A stretch of DNA of 64,000 nt from Termitomyces sp. T153 (taxonomy: Eukaryota > Basidiomycota > Agaricomycetes > Agaricales > Lyophyllaceae), in NCBI GenBank assembly GCA_018296165.2, contig JACKQL020000001.1:1984001-2048000 (forward strand), written 5' to 3'. Shown piece after piece: positions 21,896 through 35,004 of the stretch (positions are counted from its first letter, which is position 1; each line of letters begins with the position of its first letter). Made by a program: the position numbers and the translations under genes. A model generated the notes under the pieces. It did no database searches and was not told the DNA's origin. It was given only the letters and a program-made list of their open reading frames with translations.

Positions 21896-24800
21896 GTATT
21901 TGAAGATAACCATTCTGCCAGAAACCAGAGCTCAAGCAAAACATCACTTGCAAATCTTTAGCAAGCTACCCCAATCTTCTTTATTAACTCCTCAGCACTC
22001 TTTGCCAGCAACTCAACCTTGACCCCTTGCTGACAAACTCAAAACTGCTAGGAATCTTTGTGACATTAGCAAAATCCTTGCTAACTTCTCAGGTGCCTTT
22101 ATCAAAAGCTTTCTTGATGCACCTCTTTCACCTCTAACTCCTACCAACTCTATCTTCTTCCTAGAAGCCTGTTTTATCCCAGCATTGCTAACTAACCCCC
22201 TTCCACTGCTAATACCAACAATTGCTACTATGAACAATGATCCTGCTACTTGGCATGCTAGAATGTGGCTGCTCAGCATGCTAGAATGCCACCATGCAAT
22301 AATACAACTGTGCCTCAGTGGGATGAGAGTCACTCCAGGGAACTCCTCCAGTACTTCAGGAAACTTGAATACCTTTTTGCTGACTGTGGTATCACAGACA
22401 ACACTCAGAAGAAGGAATATGCAGCAAGATATGTCTCTTATAACATAGCAGAAACTTGGCTTGGCTTACTGGAATTTGGCAACAACATTACTATTGGCAA
22501 CAATGCACCTTGACCTTACATGTACCTCAAATGGAAGGCAGCAGTACTCAGGCTGTATCCTGGCACTGATGCTAGCACTTGTTACAACCTTGGCAACCTC
22601 AAATAGCTTGTTAATCAGACCTTTAACAGCGGCTTAGTGACTTTGGGCAGGTTTTCAGACTACTATTGGGATTTTCAATGTATCACTAGATGGTTACTTG
22701 CTAACAGCAAGCTTTACCACAATGAGAAATGTCACTTATTCCAATAAGGCATTCCCACATCACTATGGTCTAAGATTGTTTGTAGGCTTTAGAAATCACT
22801 CTTCCTGACCATCATCCTGAGGATCCCTATAATGTTGATCAAGTCTTTGAGGGTGATAAATGGGTTTTAAAGGGCACAGACACCTCCACAGCCAAGACCA
22901 GCAATAGCACCAGTGGTATCTCTTTGTTGTCACTAATCATTAATGCACTGGTTTTGCCATCACCTATGCCTAAGCAAGAAACCCTTGAGTTAGCAACAAC
23001 CACAGCAATTGTCAGTGCCTTGGAATGATTGGAAGCCCTTCCAACCAACAATAATGCTCAGCCCCACCAACAGTTCACCAACAGCACTTGCCACTTCTGT
23101 GGCAAAACAGGTCACACTATGGTCTGTAGCACATGTATCAAAATGGAACATATGTTTCAACAGGGTAAGATCCATTGCAATGCTGAAGGAAAAATTATAT
23201 TACCATCTGGCACTATGATTCCCAACTATTTTGGCAAGTGGCTTTACATGGAATGCATTGAGGAATAGCACAGGCTTAATCCAGGACAAATTGTTACTAG
23301 CAGACTTTCTTCCAATGCTAACCCAGACCCAGAACAAGCAGCAATGCAGCAGTCACTAATTCACAAGGTAATGCAACAGGACATTGCTATGGGCTGAGTG
23401 CTAAGCAAGGAAGAACAGATCAAGGCTTTGGAACATGAACTGTTTGCACTCAGGTGACATGGAAAAAAGTTCAACAGTGTACAAGTTCTCTGTGCAGCAT
23501 ATTGACCAGCAAACAATACCCCCAGGACAACATTGACTAGCAACACCCCAGCAACTTCATCCCCTTCCAATTCTACTCCAGCTCCTGCTGCTAAGCCTGC
23601 AGACAAAGGCAAAGCACCTGAATGGTCTGTTGCTAACAAACCACTGCCCATTACTAAGGAACCAGTTGCTCAGCCTCCAGTCCACCCTTTTTCTGGCATC
23701 CCTGGTTGCTATGCCCCTCCTGCTAATAGGAATTTTGCTGCTCCCAACAGATCTAACAATGGCACATATCAAACTATGCCACCCATCTATGACATTGAAT
23801 AGTCTAAAGTGGTTTTTGAACAGGTTTTAAGCACCAAGGTCATGGTTTCAGTTGGCAAACTTTGCACAGTATCACAGGACATCAGGAATCAATTCAGGAC
23901 AGCTGTTACACCTAAGCAACTCATAGGAGCTAGCACTAACACAGTACAGGACCCTAGCAACATTTTTGAAGATATTTTGCTGATGTTTGCTATTGAAGAA
24001 CCTCAGTTTTTGCTAAGATCCAACACTGCAACTGCTAATGGACTTACATTGGATAAGGCCCCACTTGCATCTATCAACCCCATTGAAGCTTATATTGATT
24101 CACTGCCCCTTGGAGAAGAGCCCATGGTGCTCACTGTTGCTAAGGATTCACAGTTGCTTTGTTCTGTTATGATGCTGATTGATAACAAGGAAGAAGTAAG
24201 ATGCATCACTAACAGTAGCCCCCAGATAATTTTGATGTCTGCTGAAATTACTAGTGACCTTAGACTATCTTATGGCCCCAACATTGTTTTGAACATGCAA
24301 AGTGCTAATAGCACTATGGATCAATTGCTAGGGCTTGCCCACAGTGTACCTTGCACCTTAGGCAATATAACAGTTTATTTGCAGATTCATGTTTTATAGT
24401 CCTCTACTTATGACATTCTCCTTGGACACCCATTTGATGTTAAACTCAAAGTGTGGTCAATATGCTTAGCAATTTCAAGACCACCATCACCATCACTGAC
24501 TCCAACACTGGCATGTGGTGCATTATCCCAACTTTTCCATGCAGTAATTCAAGAGAAACAATTGCCAAAATGTTTGCTTTGAAACAGAAGCACCCCACTG
24601 CTTTCATCAGTGAGGACATTAATGATGACAATAGTGATATAGTGGTCATTATCAGCTATGACCATTCAACTGGTCTAGCAACTTGTATAGCTTCTTGTGA
24701 TTTGGACAAAGACATTGTACTGACTGATTCTAACACATAGACAAACCCTGTCCTAGCTTATCTTTACACTACAGCTAGCAACCTATCTGACTTTTCCCTT

Positions 24801-27560
24801 CTGCCTTGTTCTTATCTTGCTTCTACTAATACTTCAAACCCTTTGATTCTTGGACAGACTTTACCCATTGATACCAGCAATACAGACACTATCCCTACCT
24901 ATGTCAACATTCCTTTTTCTGCTCAATTTGTTGCTAACAAATCTGTTAAGCAAAAATGTGTCCAGGTAAAGAAGAAGTACAAACCCATTGCCATGAAAAC
25001 CAAACCAGTTGCCAGCCATATTAGTGAAGACTTTTGAATTGAGCAACACATTATTGGCAACCCACTAGCAACAATGCCACCACTTGACTCCAACCCACCA
25101 CCATTTGTACCAGCACAGCAATTCACTAGTGAATGACAAGCAAAACTTGTTAAAGACTACAATATAGGCTTTCTGACTAGTGATGAAATCAACATTCTTA
25201 TCAACATGGTTGCCAAACAAGGAAAAGCTTTCACTTGGGAGGACTCTGAACAAGGAAGTTTGCACCCTGACTTCTTTCCACCAGTACACATACTGACAAT
25301 TCCACATGTACTCTGGGTTCAGCACAATTGCTCTATACTCCCAGGCCCAGAAAAGGAAGTATGTGAAATCATTTGTGACAAGATCAAGGCTGGCATCTAT
25401 GAGCCTTCCAACTCCACTTATTGCTCATGATGGTTTTGTGTTCTCAATAAGAATGGTAAGCTCAGGATTGTACACAGTTTAGAGCTGCTAAACCGTGTCA
25501 CCATTTGCCACTCTGGAGTACTGCCATTTCCAGATCATGTCACTGAATCTTTTGCTGGATGCATTTGTGGCACCACCCTCAACCTCTACATTGGCTATGA
25601 CAAGTGACTGATTGACCCAGTGTCACATGACTTAACAACATTTCAGACTCCTTTTAATGCTCTTTGCTTAATGACCTTGCCAATGGGTTGGACCAACTCT
25701 GTGCTGATATTCCATGATGACATTACCTTCATATTGCAGCCAGAGATCCTCCACAACATACTCAGTTTTATTAATGATGTTGGTGCTAAAGGACCCAAGG
25801 ATTGGAAGATTGTTAATGGTAAACCCACTAAACATCCTGCTAAAACAAATGTTCACCTAGCACTATGGGAGTTCTTTGAACTTCTCAATAGAATTCTCCA
25901 ACAAATGAAGTATTGTGGCAGCACCTTCTCAGATCACAAGCTTGTTTTATGCACTCCAACCTTTAAGATCCTTGGTCACATTTGCACACCTAGTGGTTGA
26001 ATTCCAGACAAGAGTCACTTAGCCCTACTCAAGTGCTGGAGTCCTTGCAAGTTGCTATCAGAAGTTTGAGCCTTCCTGGGTACAGTTGGAGTTCTTAGGA
26101 TTTTTGTCAAGAATTTTGCTCAGCATGCCAACACCTTAACAAAACTCACTTGTGTTGGTGTTCCTTTCAAATTCAGCCCAGACCAGATCAATGCTCAATA
26201 AGACCTTGTTAAAGCTCTACAAGATGCTAAGCCTTTAGTTCCTATTGACTATGAATCATCTGACCCTGTCATCTTAGTGGTTGACATGTCATATATCGCT
26301 GTTGGTTACTACTTTTGCAAGTGCACTAGTAACAGCTGCAAAGAATGTTACTACAACCACTTCAGGTAGATTATGCTTAACAATAGAGGCTAGATTCAGT
26401 CAGCCCAAATTGGAACTCTATGGACTTTATTAAGTGCTTCAAGCCTTGCAAATGTATTTCATTGGCATTAGGAACCTCATCATTGAAGTAGATGCTCATT
26501 ACATCAAGGGAATGTTACAGAACCCCAACATATAGCCTTCTACTAGCATGAACTGCTGGACCATGGCAATATTGATGTTCCACTTTGAACTAGTTCATGT
26601 TAAAGGAACTTTCCATGGCCCTGATGGTCTTTTGCAATGCCTGCTTCAGCCTAGCAATCCCCTTCCTGATGATAGCAACAACTCCATTTATGAGGATTGG
26701 ATCAATCACTTGCATGGCTTCATTCACCAAGTTCAGTTGCCACTGCCATTACTTTACCGAGTCTCTTCAGCCTCACATCAATTACCACCTCTTGCCAAGT
26801 TCCAGCCTCCCCAGCCCTTAAAAACTTTTATTAGCAACAATAGTAATGCCCCACAACTAGCAAATAGCAACAATATTCAGCCTCTCCAAGATGATGGCAC
26901 CACCACTTATAGTGATGTACTCCACAGTGCTAAAGCAATTGCTAGCAACACTCATATGCTTCTAGTTGAGAGATGGCTTAACAACCTCATCAGATCTGAA
27001 GGCCTTAGTGACAACAAATATGCTACCTTCATTTGCTATGCCTTAATGTTCTTTATCACTGGCAGAAAACTTTGGTGAAGAAGCAGAGATGGCACCCACA
27101 AGCTCTTGGTTCCTACTGACAATTGCTTATGAGTCTTGAAAGCCGTGCATGACAACTTGGGACATAGAGGACTTTTTGCTACTTGCTCAGTTCTCTTAGA
27201 AAAGTTTTGGTGGCCTCAAGTTAGCACTGACATAGTGTGGTATATTTGTACTTGCCACCTCTGCCAGGTCCATCAGACAACCAAAGTGCTTATCCCACCA
27301 ACTGTTACTATGCCAGCACTGTTGTTCAGCAAGATATACATTGATACTATGTTCATGCCACCCTCCAATAAGTTCAAGTATATTATTCAAGGACATTGTT
27401 TGCTAACTCATTACTCTGAGTGCCACATGCTTGCTAGGGAACATATCTGTGCCTGGCAACACTTTTGACATCAACACCTCATGCCTTCATGAACTAGAAC
27501 AAACCAACCTTGTAGACAATGACAATGGTGGCAATGATGCCAGCAAAGAAGAGAACTAAA
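21896..27560 (+). pseudogene. Gypsy-2 gag-pol, with integrase core deleted
   Basis: The domain order matches Gypsy-1. Gag spans about 22230-23280, with a zinc knuckle CHFCGKTGHTMVCSTC at about 23090. A linker follows, then a retropepsin-like region (23940-24440; ITNSSPQIILMSAEI, where DSG is replaced by NSS). RT (25206-26100) includes FINDVG in place of FIDD. RNase H follows (26230-26640, VDMSYIAVGYY). Integrase starts at 27136 with HDNLGHRGLFATC and a CTCHLCQVHQT zinc site. At about 27436 the frame jumps from the integrase core (HMLARE) to the C-terminal tail, removing roughly 750 bp compared with Gypsy-1. Many in-frame TGA and TAA codons interrupt it. Confidence 0.88.
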
Positions 27561-27731
27561 AACATTACTTTTTGCTAAGCTCTAGTGATCTTTCTTGACT
27601 TTGCATCTTGTCTCACTATACCCTTTGTTAGTATTCAGAAAAACCATCAAAAATACCTTACAAAAATATTAAGTCTTTTTGTTTTTGCTACTCTTTCCTC
27701 ATATTACTAATGTTCAAAAGCCTTTCACAGA
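27561..27731 (+). other. Gypsy-2 post-pol spacer ending in LINE-3 target site
   Basis: This is non-coding sequence after the pol stop, matching the Gypsy-1 segment around 50390-50500 on the opposite strand. It ends with AAAAGCCTTTCACAGA (27716-27731), the 16-bp target duplicated at 58441-58456 after the LINE-3 poly(A). The corresponding region of Gypsy-1 carries a long poly(T)/poly(A) tract that is absent here. Confidence 0.7.
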
Positions 27732-28159
27732 TGGGGGGGGCCCTTGACCAGTTACCACCATCATGTCACTACATGTGGCTGCTGCAACCTGGCACATAGG
27801 GCAGTTTTTGCAAATCACATTCCTCCAGAGGGAGAAGCTGCCTGGCAAGCAGATGTTGGCCCCCCCTCCTGCATCCCTCCAAATGAGCACTCATCTCAAG
27901 AAGAAGAGCCACAGCGCCAGGAATCTGTGAGACCACAGGTGAGCAATGTGCCCTCCCCAGACCAAGAGAAATGAACTTTCTTAGCTCTTCCCTCAAATGG
28001 GGATAAAGGTGACAGAGGCATGCCAGGCACACCCACAAAAATGAGGCCCAGAATATAATGAGGCTCAGGGTGAATAACATGGCCTTTTAAAATTGGCATA
28101 AGGTCACTGAATTAAAATACAAATGACATAGCAAACAAATACTTAAACTTGGACATTCC
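27732..28159 (+). other. LINE-3 5' untranslated leader
   Basis: This 430-bp stretch opens with a G8-C3 run. It contains no frame that resembles a LINE protein. The position between the upstream TSD and the first ORF1-like frame suggests a 5' leader, probably with the internal promoter expected for LINEs, but no motif for it was recognised. Confidence 0.5.
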
Positions 28160-29640
28160 ATGCTACAGACTGACAACCAAAGGAAATGTATACAATCAGC
28201 CAGCCCAGAGAAACAGTTGGGCATAAGAAGCCACAACAGAAAGAGGAGGCACTTAGCAGCATCCCATATAGAATCAGGTATGGAGGAATCCAAAAATGAG
28301 GGATATAGCCCATTCCCACTAGCAGTCCCACCCCTCCCAAACTTTGCATGACTAGTGATCTCTATGGATGTGGCAAACAGCATGATCCTAGATGAGCAAC
28401 ACTCTTGTTGACTCCCAATATGCCTCCTTGCCAACCCTGGCATGATGAAATGGAGAGAGCATGACTCTAGGAGGGTGCAAAACCCCCATTCTAGAGGAGA
28501 GGGAGGACCCCTCCTGGATCATCAAATGCACATACAAATCATCAGCTGAGCCACCCTCCACACAACAAAAACAGACTAACAAGGGGCACAGGGCCTCAAG
28601 CACAATCCCCCAGCTGCTGAAGAGCCTTACATGTACCCAGATGCCCATGGGAGGTTTTCCCATCATCCACTTATCAATGCTGCCCTGGTTCAACCTGCTG
28701 CCTGAATAGAGAGAACACTTTGACACATACCCAGAACCCAAGGTCTGGATGCACAGCTGGCAGGCAAGCAATGCTGCAGACCTAATGACAACTAGCAACA
28801 GACTCAAGGAGCTGATAAAAGGCATGACTGGAGAGAGGGCCAGGCTATCTACCCTGCAGCAGGAGAAGGAGATTATATCAAAGAGAAGGTATGACAGACA
28901 CAAGCCCTCATACCATTTCCTGGTGTCTGGTATCTCAGAGAGAGCATACACAGTCCTGATGGCCAATCCAATCATATCAACCCTAGATGCATCTGCTTTT
29001 TTCTTATCTTTCTGCCCACCTACCCCAAGCTTCCTCTGCACCATCAAGGGGTTTACTCTAAGCATATAGAATAAGGAAGCCATAATGGAATCAGAGAACA
29101 TTGTGATGGAAATTGTGAGGAAATCACTACTAGAGGACAAGACAACAGTGGCCCTGATCAAGAGTAAACTTATAGGAGATTTGACATCCCAACACAACCT
29201 AGAACTGGCAGTCAAAGTACTCTACACACTGGAAGTATGCCTAGTCAAAGAAGAGGAAACAATAGACTGCGCTGCCACAAATAAACCCAGGAAGCCCTAT
29301 AGAACATTTTTTTCTGCCAACCCCCCCTGCTATTGTGGACCAGCTATTTTGTACTACTACAACATGTTTGGGCCTTAAGGTTTATCAATATAGACTGTGG
29401 AAGTGCCACTCTCATTGATGAGGGCTTTAGACTACACTGCTCAAACTGCAAAGGAGCAGACCACAACCCTACTCACTGCACCTATATGTCCCTAGATGGC
29501 TGGTATAGTAATAGGGCAGCAGAGAAGGTCAAGGAAACTGCGGAGTTTGCATCCTCAAGCAGGGGAGATAAATTATGCATGTCTGATAGGAACCGAGATG
29601 AGTGGTGCACAGACAACTGGAGAGGAAATGGCTGAGGATC
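28160..29640 (+). pseudogene. LINE-3 ORF1 (nucleic-acid-binding protein) remnant
   Basis: A series of plus-strand frames (28160-28351, 28461-28709, 28749-29069, 29085-29378, 29333-29635) forms a decayed ORF1. The clearest domain is a zinc knuckle at about 29440-29480, CSNCKGADHNPTHC, which fits C-x2-C-x4-H-x4-C. Upstream, a segment around SISERAYTVLMANP is helix-rich. LINE ORF1 products bind the element RNA and form the particle with ORF2 protein. The longest frame here is on the opposite strand (29215-28388) and looks like a shadow. Confidence 0.65.
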
Positions 29641-29977
29641 AGGCTTCAGCAGGAACAGGTATGAGTGTAAATAAACATAGCATCATAGATAATGAACAGG
29701 GCCCCAGCCTCCTCACAAATCTAATATACATCCCTCTCACTAATGACCCTCAGCCAACCAAGGCCAGAGACTACTGGAATGAATTTACTGAGTTGTAAGA
29801 TGACAGGCAATTCCAGTGAGGCCTCCCAACTGGGCTAGGTAAGTCCCAGGCAGCATTGTATTTATGAGGACAGTGCTGGGCAGCAATCCTGCTTAAGTCA
29901 GCTGTAAACTACTTTATAGATGACACTGTTCAAAACTAGCACCTGACACAAATAAAATTAACATACAACAATGGAAG

Positions 29978-32900
29978 ATGTACAATGGTAATAGACTACT
30001 CCCTGCTTGGGCAGAAGGGGACTATGGCAATACCATCTTCCATGACCCCAAGGATGGCCCAAGGAGGATCAGCAATGGCACATGGCTAAACCAAGCCTTG
30101 ACCAGGGGTGACTCCAAGAGACCTCCCCTGGAAGAGGTATGGGATTTAAGGGGGGACACAGATACCACTCCCCAGGGGACCCTAACAAAGGGTAAGAGCA
30201 AGAGAGGAGCTTTGAAATTTGCAATGCTAAACATAAAGGGGGAAAACTCTGCAGCTACCCAAGCAAAGTGGTATGAGATGAGACAACTCATGAGGGAAAA
30301 AAGAATAGACATTCTAGCAGTCCAGGAGATACACCTAGACAATGACCAAAGGGAGGAAGTAGAAGAACTCCTCCAGAGGCAAATGCATATCTTTCCTAGT
30401 GCAGACCCAGCATAGCTGAGAGCCATGGGAATGGCTTTCATCCTAGACAAACACACAACAAGATGGCAGGAGGTGAGGGCAAGAACCCTGATACCAGGTA
30501 GAGTGATGGTACTAGAGATCCTGTGGTTTGATGAGCAGATACTAAGCTGTCTTAATATATATGCACCAAATGATGCAAAAAAGAATGAGGAGTTCTGAAT
30601 AAAACTAAGAGCAAACTGAAAAGCTAGATCCAGTCTACCAACCCCATGCATTATCCTGGAGGACATGAATATAGTAGAAGAAGCAATAGATAGACTACCA
30701 GCCTATGAGGATCTGACAGGACCCACAAGAGCCCTGGCAGCCCTAAAGTCCCAGCTGAACCTTGCAGATGGCTGGAGGCAGGAAAATCCAATAACAATCA
30801 AGTTCTTGTCCCAAATGATAAACAGACCTATCAATCAAGAATAGACCAAATATACCTGAGAGAAGACCTTATCCCATACAGCTGGGACTGGCAAATTGAA
30901 TATTCTGGAATAAACACAGACCATGTGCTTGTATCAATGATACTCCTAAACCCCTAGCAACCATACATAGGAAATGGGAGGTATGCGATGCCTATATGCT
31001 CACAAAGGACAAAGACTTGCTTGATGACCTAGAACAAATGGGAATCAGATACCAGGTAGACCTAAAAGACAGCATAGAAGGTAGAACAGAGGAGAGAAAT
31101 CCTCAAACAATATATAAAAACTTCAAAAAAGAAATTCTGAAAAAAGTAAGAATGAGGTCCAAAAAAGTGAAACCAAAAATCCTAAAGGATATTGAGTGCC
31201 TAAGAAAGGACCAATGAATAACTTTAAACAACATGACCATCAATGATGACTCCAAAAGAGAGGAAGCAACTATCCTAGATGAGAGAATAAAAAACCTGGA
31301 GATGCTTAGATTTGCAAGGGCTAGGGATACAGTGGCAACAAACTGCTTCCTGAACAATGAATCAATGAATAAAATATGGATAAATATGAATAAGGAACAA
31401 AAGTCAAGGGACTGCATCACTACACTGAGAAAATCACACCCAAATGAGGGGACACTGGAGAGAGAATTGAGGAAAATGGCTGAAATAGCAAAGAAATACC
31501 ATGAATCCCTCCAAAAGGAGAATGCTCCAACAAGTCATCATGACCATAGATGTAAGATGCAGAAGGTCCTGTCCCACACTACAAGGAAATTAACTGAGGA
31601 ACAAGTAAAGATACTAGAAACCCAACTACAATGGCAGGATGTGGAGGAAGCAATAGAGCTCCTAAAAATGGGAAAGCAGCTGGACTTGATGGAATACCCC
31701 ATGAGCTATGGAAAGAACTTGCAAGAAAATACAAATCAGCAAAACAAGAAAATAGACAAGGTTTCAACATTATAGAAGCACTCATGCTAGTGTTACAATA
31801 CTGAATACAGATTACAAGATCATGACTAAAGCACTGTCAATCAAACTAAGCCAGATAGCCCCAGATATAATATATAAAGATTAAGCTGGCTTCATGAAGG
31901 GTAGAAGAATAGAGGATCAAACTGAACTTGCAAGAATGACCCTAGAATGGTGTGAACTAATGGAGACAAACAGCATGATTGTTTGCCTTGATCAAGAAAA
32001 AGTGTATGATAAAATACTACATACTTTCCTCTGGAGGTCAATGAGGAAGTTTGGAATGCCTAAGCTTTTCATAAACACAATTAAAGCCCTCTATGCTGAC
32101 ACTAATATGAAAGTCATCCTAAATGGAGAAGTAAGCTGGAATTTCAAAGTAGCAAGAGGAGTTCATCAGGGCAACCCCCTTTCATGCCTGCTATTCAACA
32201 TTACAATAGAAACACTGGTGCAGATGCTAAGAGCTTTATTCCTAGAGGGCCTAGACATAAATGAAAACATCAAAAGACTCATAGCAACTCTGTTTGCCAA
32301 TGACACAACAGTATATCTTAGCAAAAATGATAGCTTTAAAGACCTACAGAAGGTTCTGAAGGAGTGGTGTATAGCCTCAGGGGCAAAGTTTAACATACCA
32401 AAAACCATAATCATACCAGTAGGGAAAGAAGAATTTAGAGGGGAAATGATCACAACAAGGAAACAGAGAGGATCAAACATGATCATCCTGGAAGACATTA
32501 AGATAGCAGGAGATGGAGAAGCAATGCACCTGCTGGGAGCTTTCATAGGGAACAGAGTTGAAAACACCAGTGTTTGGACACCAACCCTGGAAGCAATCAC
32601 CAGAGAACTGAAAAGATGGGGCTTAGGAAAGCCAACTATGAAAGGGAGATGCCTAATAGTGAACATGGTGGTTGGAGGGCATACGCAATATAGAGCCCAA
32701 GTACAAGGGATGCCTAAACCAATAAAAGATCAACTAACAAGAATGATATGAGATTTTATGTGGACAAACAACTCATGCCCACTGGTAGGTCTACATACAC
32801 TATGCCTACCCGTAGAAGAGGGAGAAAAAAAGGTCCTGGACCTGAAAGCATGAAATGAAGCAGTTGAAATCATGAAAATCCAAAGGTACCTACAACTGGA

Positions 32901-33775
32901 CAACAATTGCCCTAGATGGGCCCTCCTAGCAGACAATATCATCCATCTAAAGGCCTGAAAGTCTCATGAATATGATGAGGTATCCTTCATCAACCCTTTC
33001 CTGCAGAACATGACTGTAGACATAAGGGCAAAAGAAGGGGGGCTTCCAACACTGCTACAGAAGATGTTGCAAGTGGCAAAAAAGTATAAGGTAGTATTCT
33101 ACCCAATTGCAATGGAGAAGGACTTAAAACTACAGATGCCGGCCTGGTACTACATGGGCCTGAAGCATAAAAAGCATGTAAGGGTAAACTCAGCAACCGT
33201 GCTCTGCCTGAGAAGGACTCATGAAGTGCGCACAGTAGGATGTTGTCACTAGGTCAAAGCCTTGGAGAAAAGGCACCAGACACATATAAACAAAGAAGAA
33301 ACTGTGCATGCCCAACATGTAGAGCCCAAAGGAGGAGAGGATGTGGGAACCCAAACAAGTGCAGTAAGGCAGTGAGAGAATACCTAACATGACTAGGGGA
33401 ATGCTGAAACCCCAATGCCCCCAAAATAAGAAGAGACCTAAATGAGGAGGAACAAAGATTAGCACTGAGCAAAAACAAAAAGCTATTTGAAACAAACATC
33501 ATGACAAGAGGATCCCTAAAGAAAGGATTCCAAGTCTTTGCAAAGATAGAAAACAATGAGGTGGTGGAGCCTAACTATATGAGATGCTCAGAAATCCCCC
33601 CAGAACTGATCATGGTCTACACTGATGAATCCTGCACAATAGACAAAAGAGGAGAAAGCATGACAGGTGCAGGGGTCTGGATAGGACAAGACAACCCAGA
33701 AAATAAAGCAATAAGACTCCCCAAAAGTCTTGCACAAACTAACAACATGGGGAAAGCTGCAGCTATCCTAGCAGC
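29978..33775 (+). pseudogene. LINE-3 ORF2: endonuclease, reverse transcriptase and start of RNase H
   Basis: The APE endonuclease occupies about 30200-30960: FAMLNIKG, then ILAVQEIH with catalytic Glu, NIYAPND, EDMNIVEEAIDRLP (normally GDMN) and TDHVLVS. A linker follows at 30996-31775. RT is at 31894-32751: IVCLDQEKVYDKI with the first Asp, ARGVHQGNPLSCLLFN, and FANDTTVYL where the catalytic FADD has become FAND. The post-RT region continues to about 33500. RNase H begins near 33600 with MVYTDES; its next catalytic Glu is replaced by Lys (NNMGKAAAILAAV, expected GEAAA). A2 is inserted at 33776 inside that helix. Stops and frame changes are scattered through the endonuclease and linker. Confidence 0.9.
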
Positions 33776-34991
33776 TGTCACAACCCATTCCCTAGACCCC
33801 CACAGATCACCTCCAACCCTCCCACTCCCCCAGAGCCTCCTCCAACACCCCATCAAACTTCCCCAACCATCATCTACCCTCTGCACCCACTCCAGCTAAC
33901 TCCAACACTTCTCTGGCTAACTCCAATGGCCCCCTGGCCAACTCTGATGTCTTCTTCACAGCTGCCAACATTGCCCCTGGATCTCCTGAGCCCCTGGAAC
34001 CATCCCCCACCATTCCTAACTTCAACATACATCACCAGCCCATCATCCTGGTTTTCCAACCTACTTTGGAGTATCACAATGACCTTGGGACAGCCCACAT
34101 TCCCAACTGATCCCATTAATGTATCAACACAGCCTGCCCCCTGATCACAACTAATACCTGTTGACTCTGCCAAGCCCCACCACCACAGCCGACATCTCCT
34201 GAAGCTCCCCAGTAGTCAGTATATAAGTCATAGAGTAGCTCTTTGTACTGTAGTCTTGATATTGCCTTACCTGATGTGTTTCTGATTGTTTCCTTCTTGT
34301 GTTTTGTGTTCTATATTATGTTTCCCTTATTCTCAGTCTCCCGGTCTTATCTCAGTCTCCCAGCCTTGCCTCATCTCTTTTCCATTATCATTCCTGTTAT
34401 TGTTTCATATCTCCACCTCAATTTATTTTTGTTCTCCTCTCAATCTCATCTTGACTCTGCCTCATTCTATTCAGCCCCATCTCATCTCATTTGATCTGTT
34501 CTACCTATTGTGTTCAAGTCTTTTCCAACTCTAACACCTTTACAAACTCCACACTTATAATTATGAACACCAACACATTCCTTTAACCAACTCCAGACCT
34601 TGCTACACACTCAGCTCTGAACTCCATCAACTTCTGTTGATCCCCCATCAAGCTCTGGCTCTGCTCCCACCACTCACATAACCTCCACTTCCATCACTCA
34701 TGTAATCTCTGCTCCTATCACTCATGTAGCCTCCGCTTCTTCCACACTCACAATACTTGCTTATGGACTTGTGCCTGACACCCTGCCAAGCTTGCCCACT
34801 TCCTGCAACTTATCTTACACTCCTCCAGGCCACTCCAGACTTGCTTGGACCACTTTCCACCACTTATCCTTGCAAGCCCCATATGTTTAGAACTTCTCTA
34901 AGTGCTCAGCTATCAGTGCAGGGAATTACATCCACCTAGTAAGGACTCACCCAGTGTAGCTGAGCCTCCTGTGGTCAGCAGAACCTGACAT
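33776..34991 (+). repeat. A2 5' LTR
   Basis: This 1216-bp LTR starts TGTCACAACCC and ends CAGCAGAACCTGACA. Uninterrupted, its 3' partner would be about 1213 bp. Its downstream half holds an imperfect minisatellite of about 24 bp (CACTCATGTA plus CTCC-type spacer) near 34670-34740, present in only about one unit in A1. Promoter and transcript-start signals are listed separately. Confidence 0.9.
34220..34263 (+). promoter_or_regulatory. A2 LTR TATA box and predicted RNA 5' end
   Basis: TATATAAG is at 34220-34227 and AGTCTTGATATT at 34252-34263, starting 32 bp from the first T. The sequence is conserved in the otherwise diverged solo LTR (44998-45005 and 45030-45041). In A1 and A3 the corresponding sequence is AGTCTTGAGATTA. 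It is complementary to the A2 primer-binding site. Confidence 0.65.
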
Positions 34992-34992
34992 A

Positions 34993-35004
34993 ATATCAAG
35001 ACTC
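34993..35004 (+). promoter_or_regulatory. A2 self-complementary primer-binding site
   Basis: AATATCAAGACT lies one base inside the 5' LTR end and is the perfect reverse complement of AGTCTTGATATT, the predicted RNA 5' end. It has no TGG start and so does not look like a tRNA-CCA-primed site. In A1 the site is TAATCTCAAGACT, with the matching change in the RNA start. This agrees with a Tf1-type self-primer. Confidence 0.7.

Noticed and set aside
28388..29215. A 275-codon minus-strand open frame across LINE-3 ORF1.
   Set aside because: It lies opposite the decayed ORF1, has no recognisable domain, no intron or start context, and no counterpart elsewhere. It is best seen as a shadow of CpG-depleted sequence with few minus-strand stops.
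30022..30666. A 214-codon minus-strand frame opposite the LINE-3 endonuclease.
   Set aside because: The plus strand carries recognisable endonuclease blocks; the minus frame is Ser/Leu-rich without domain.
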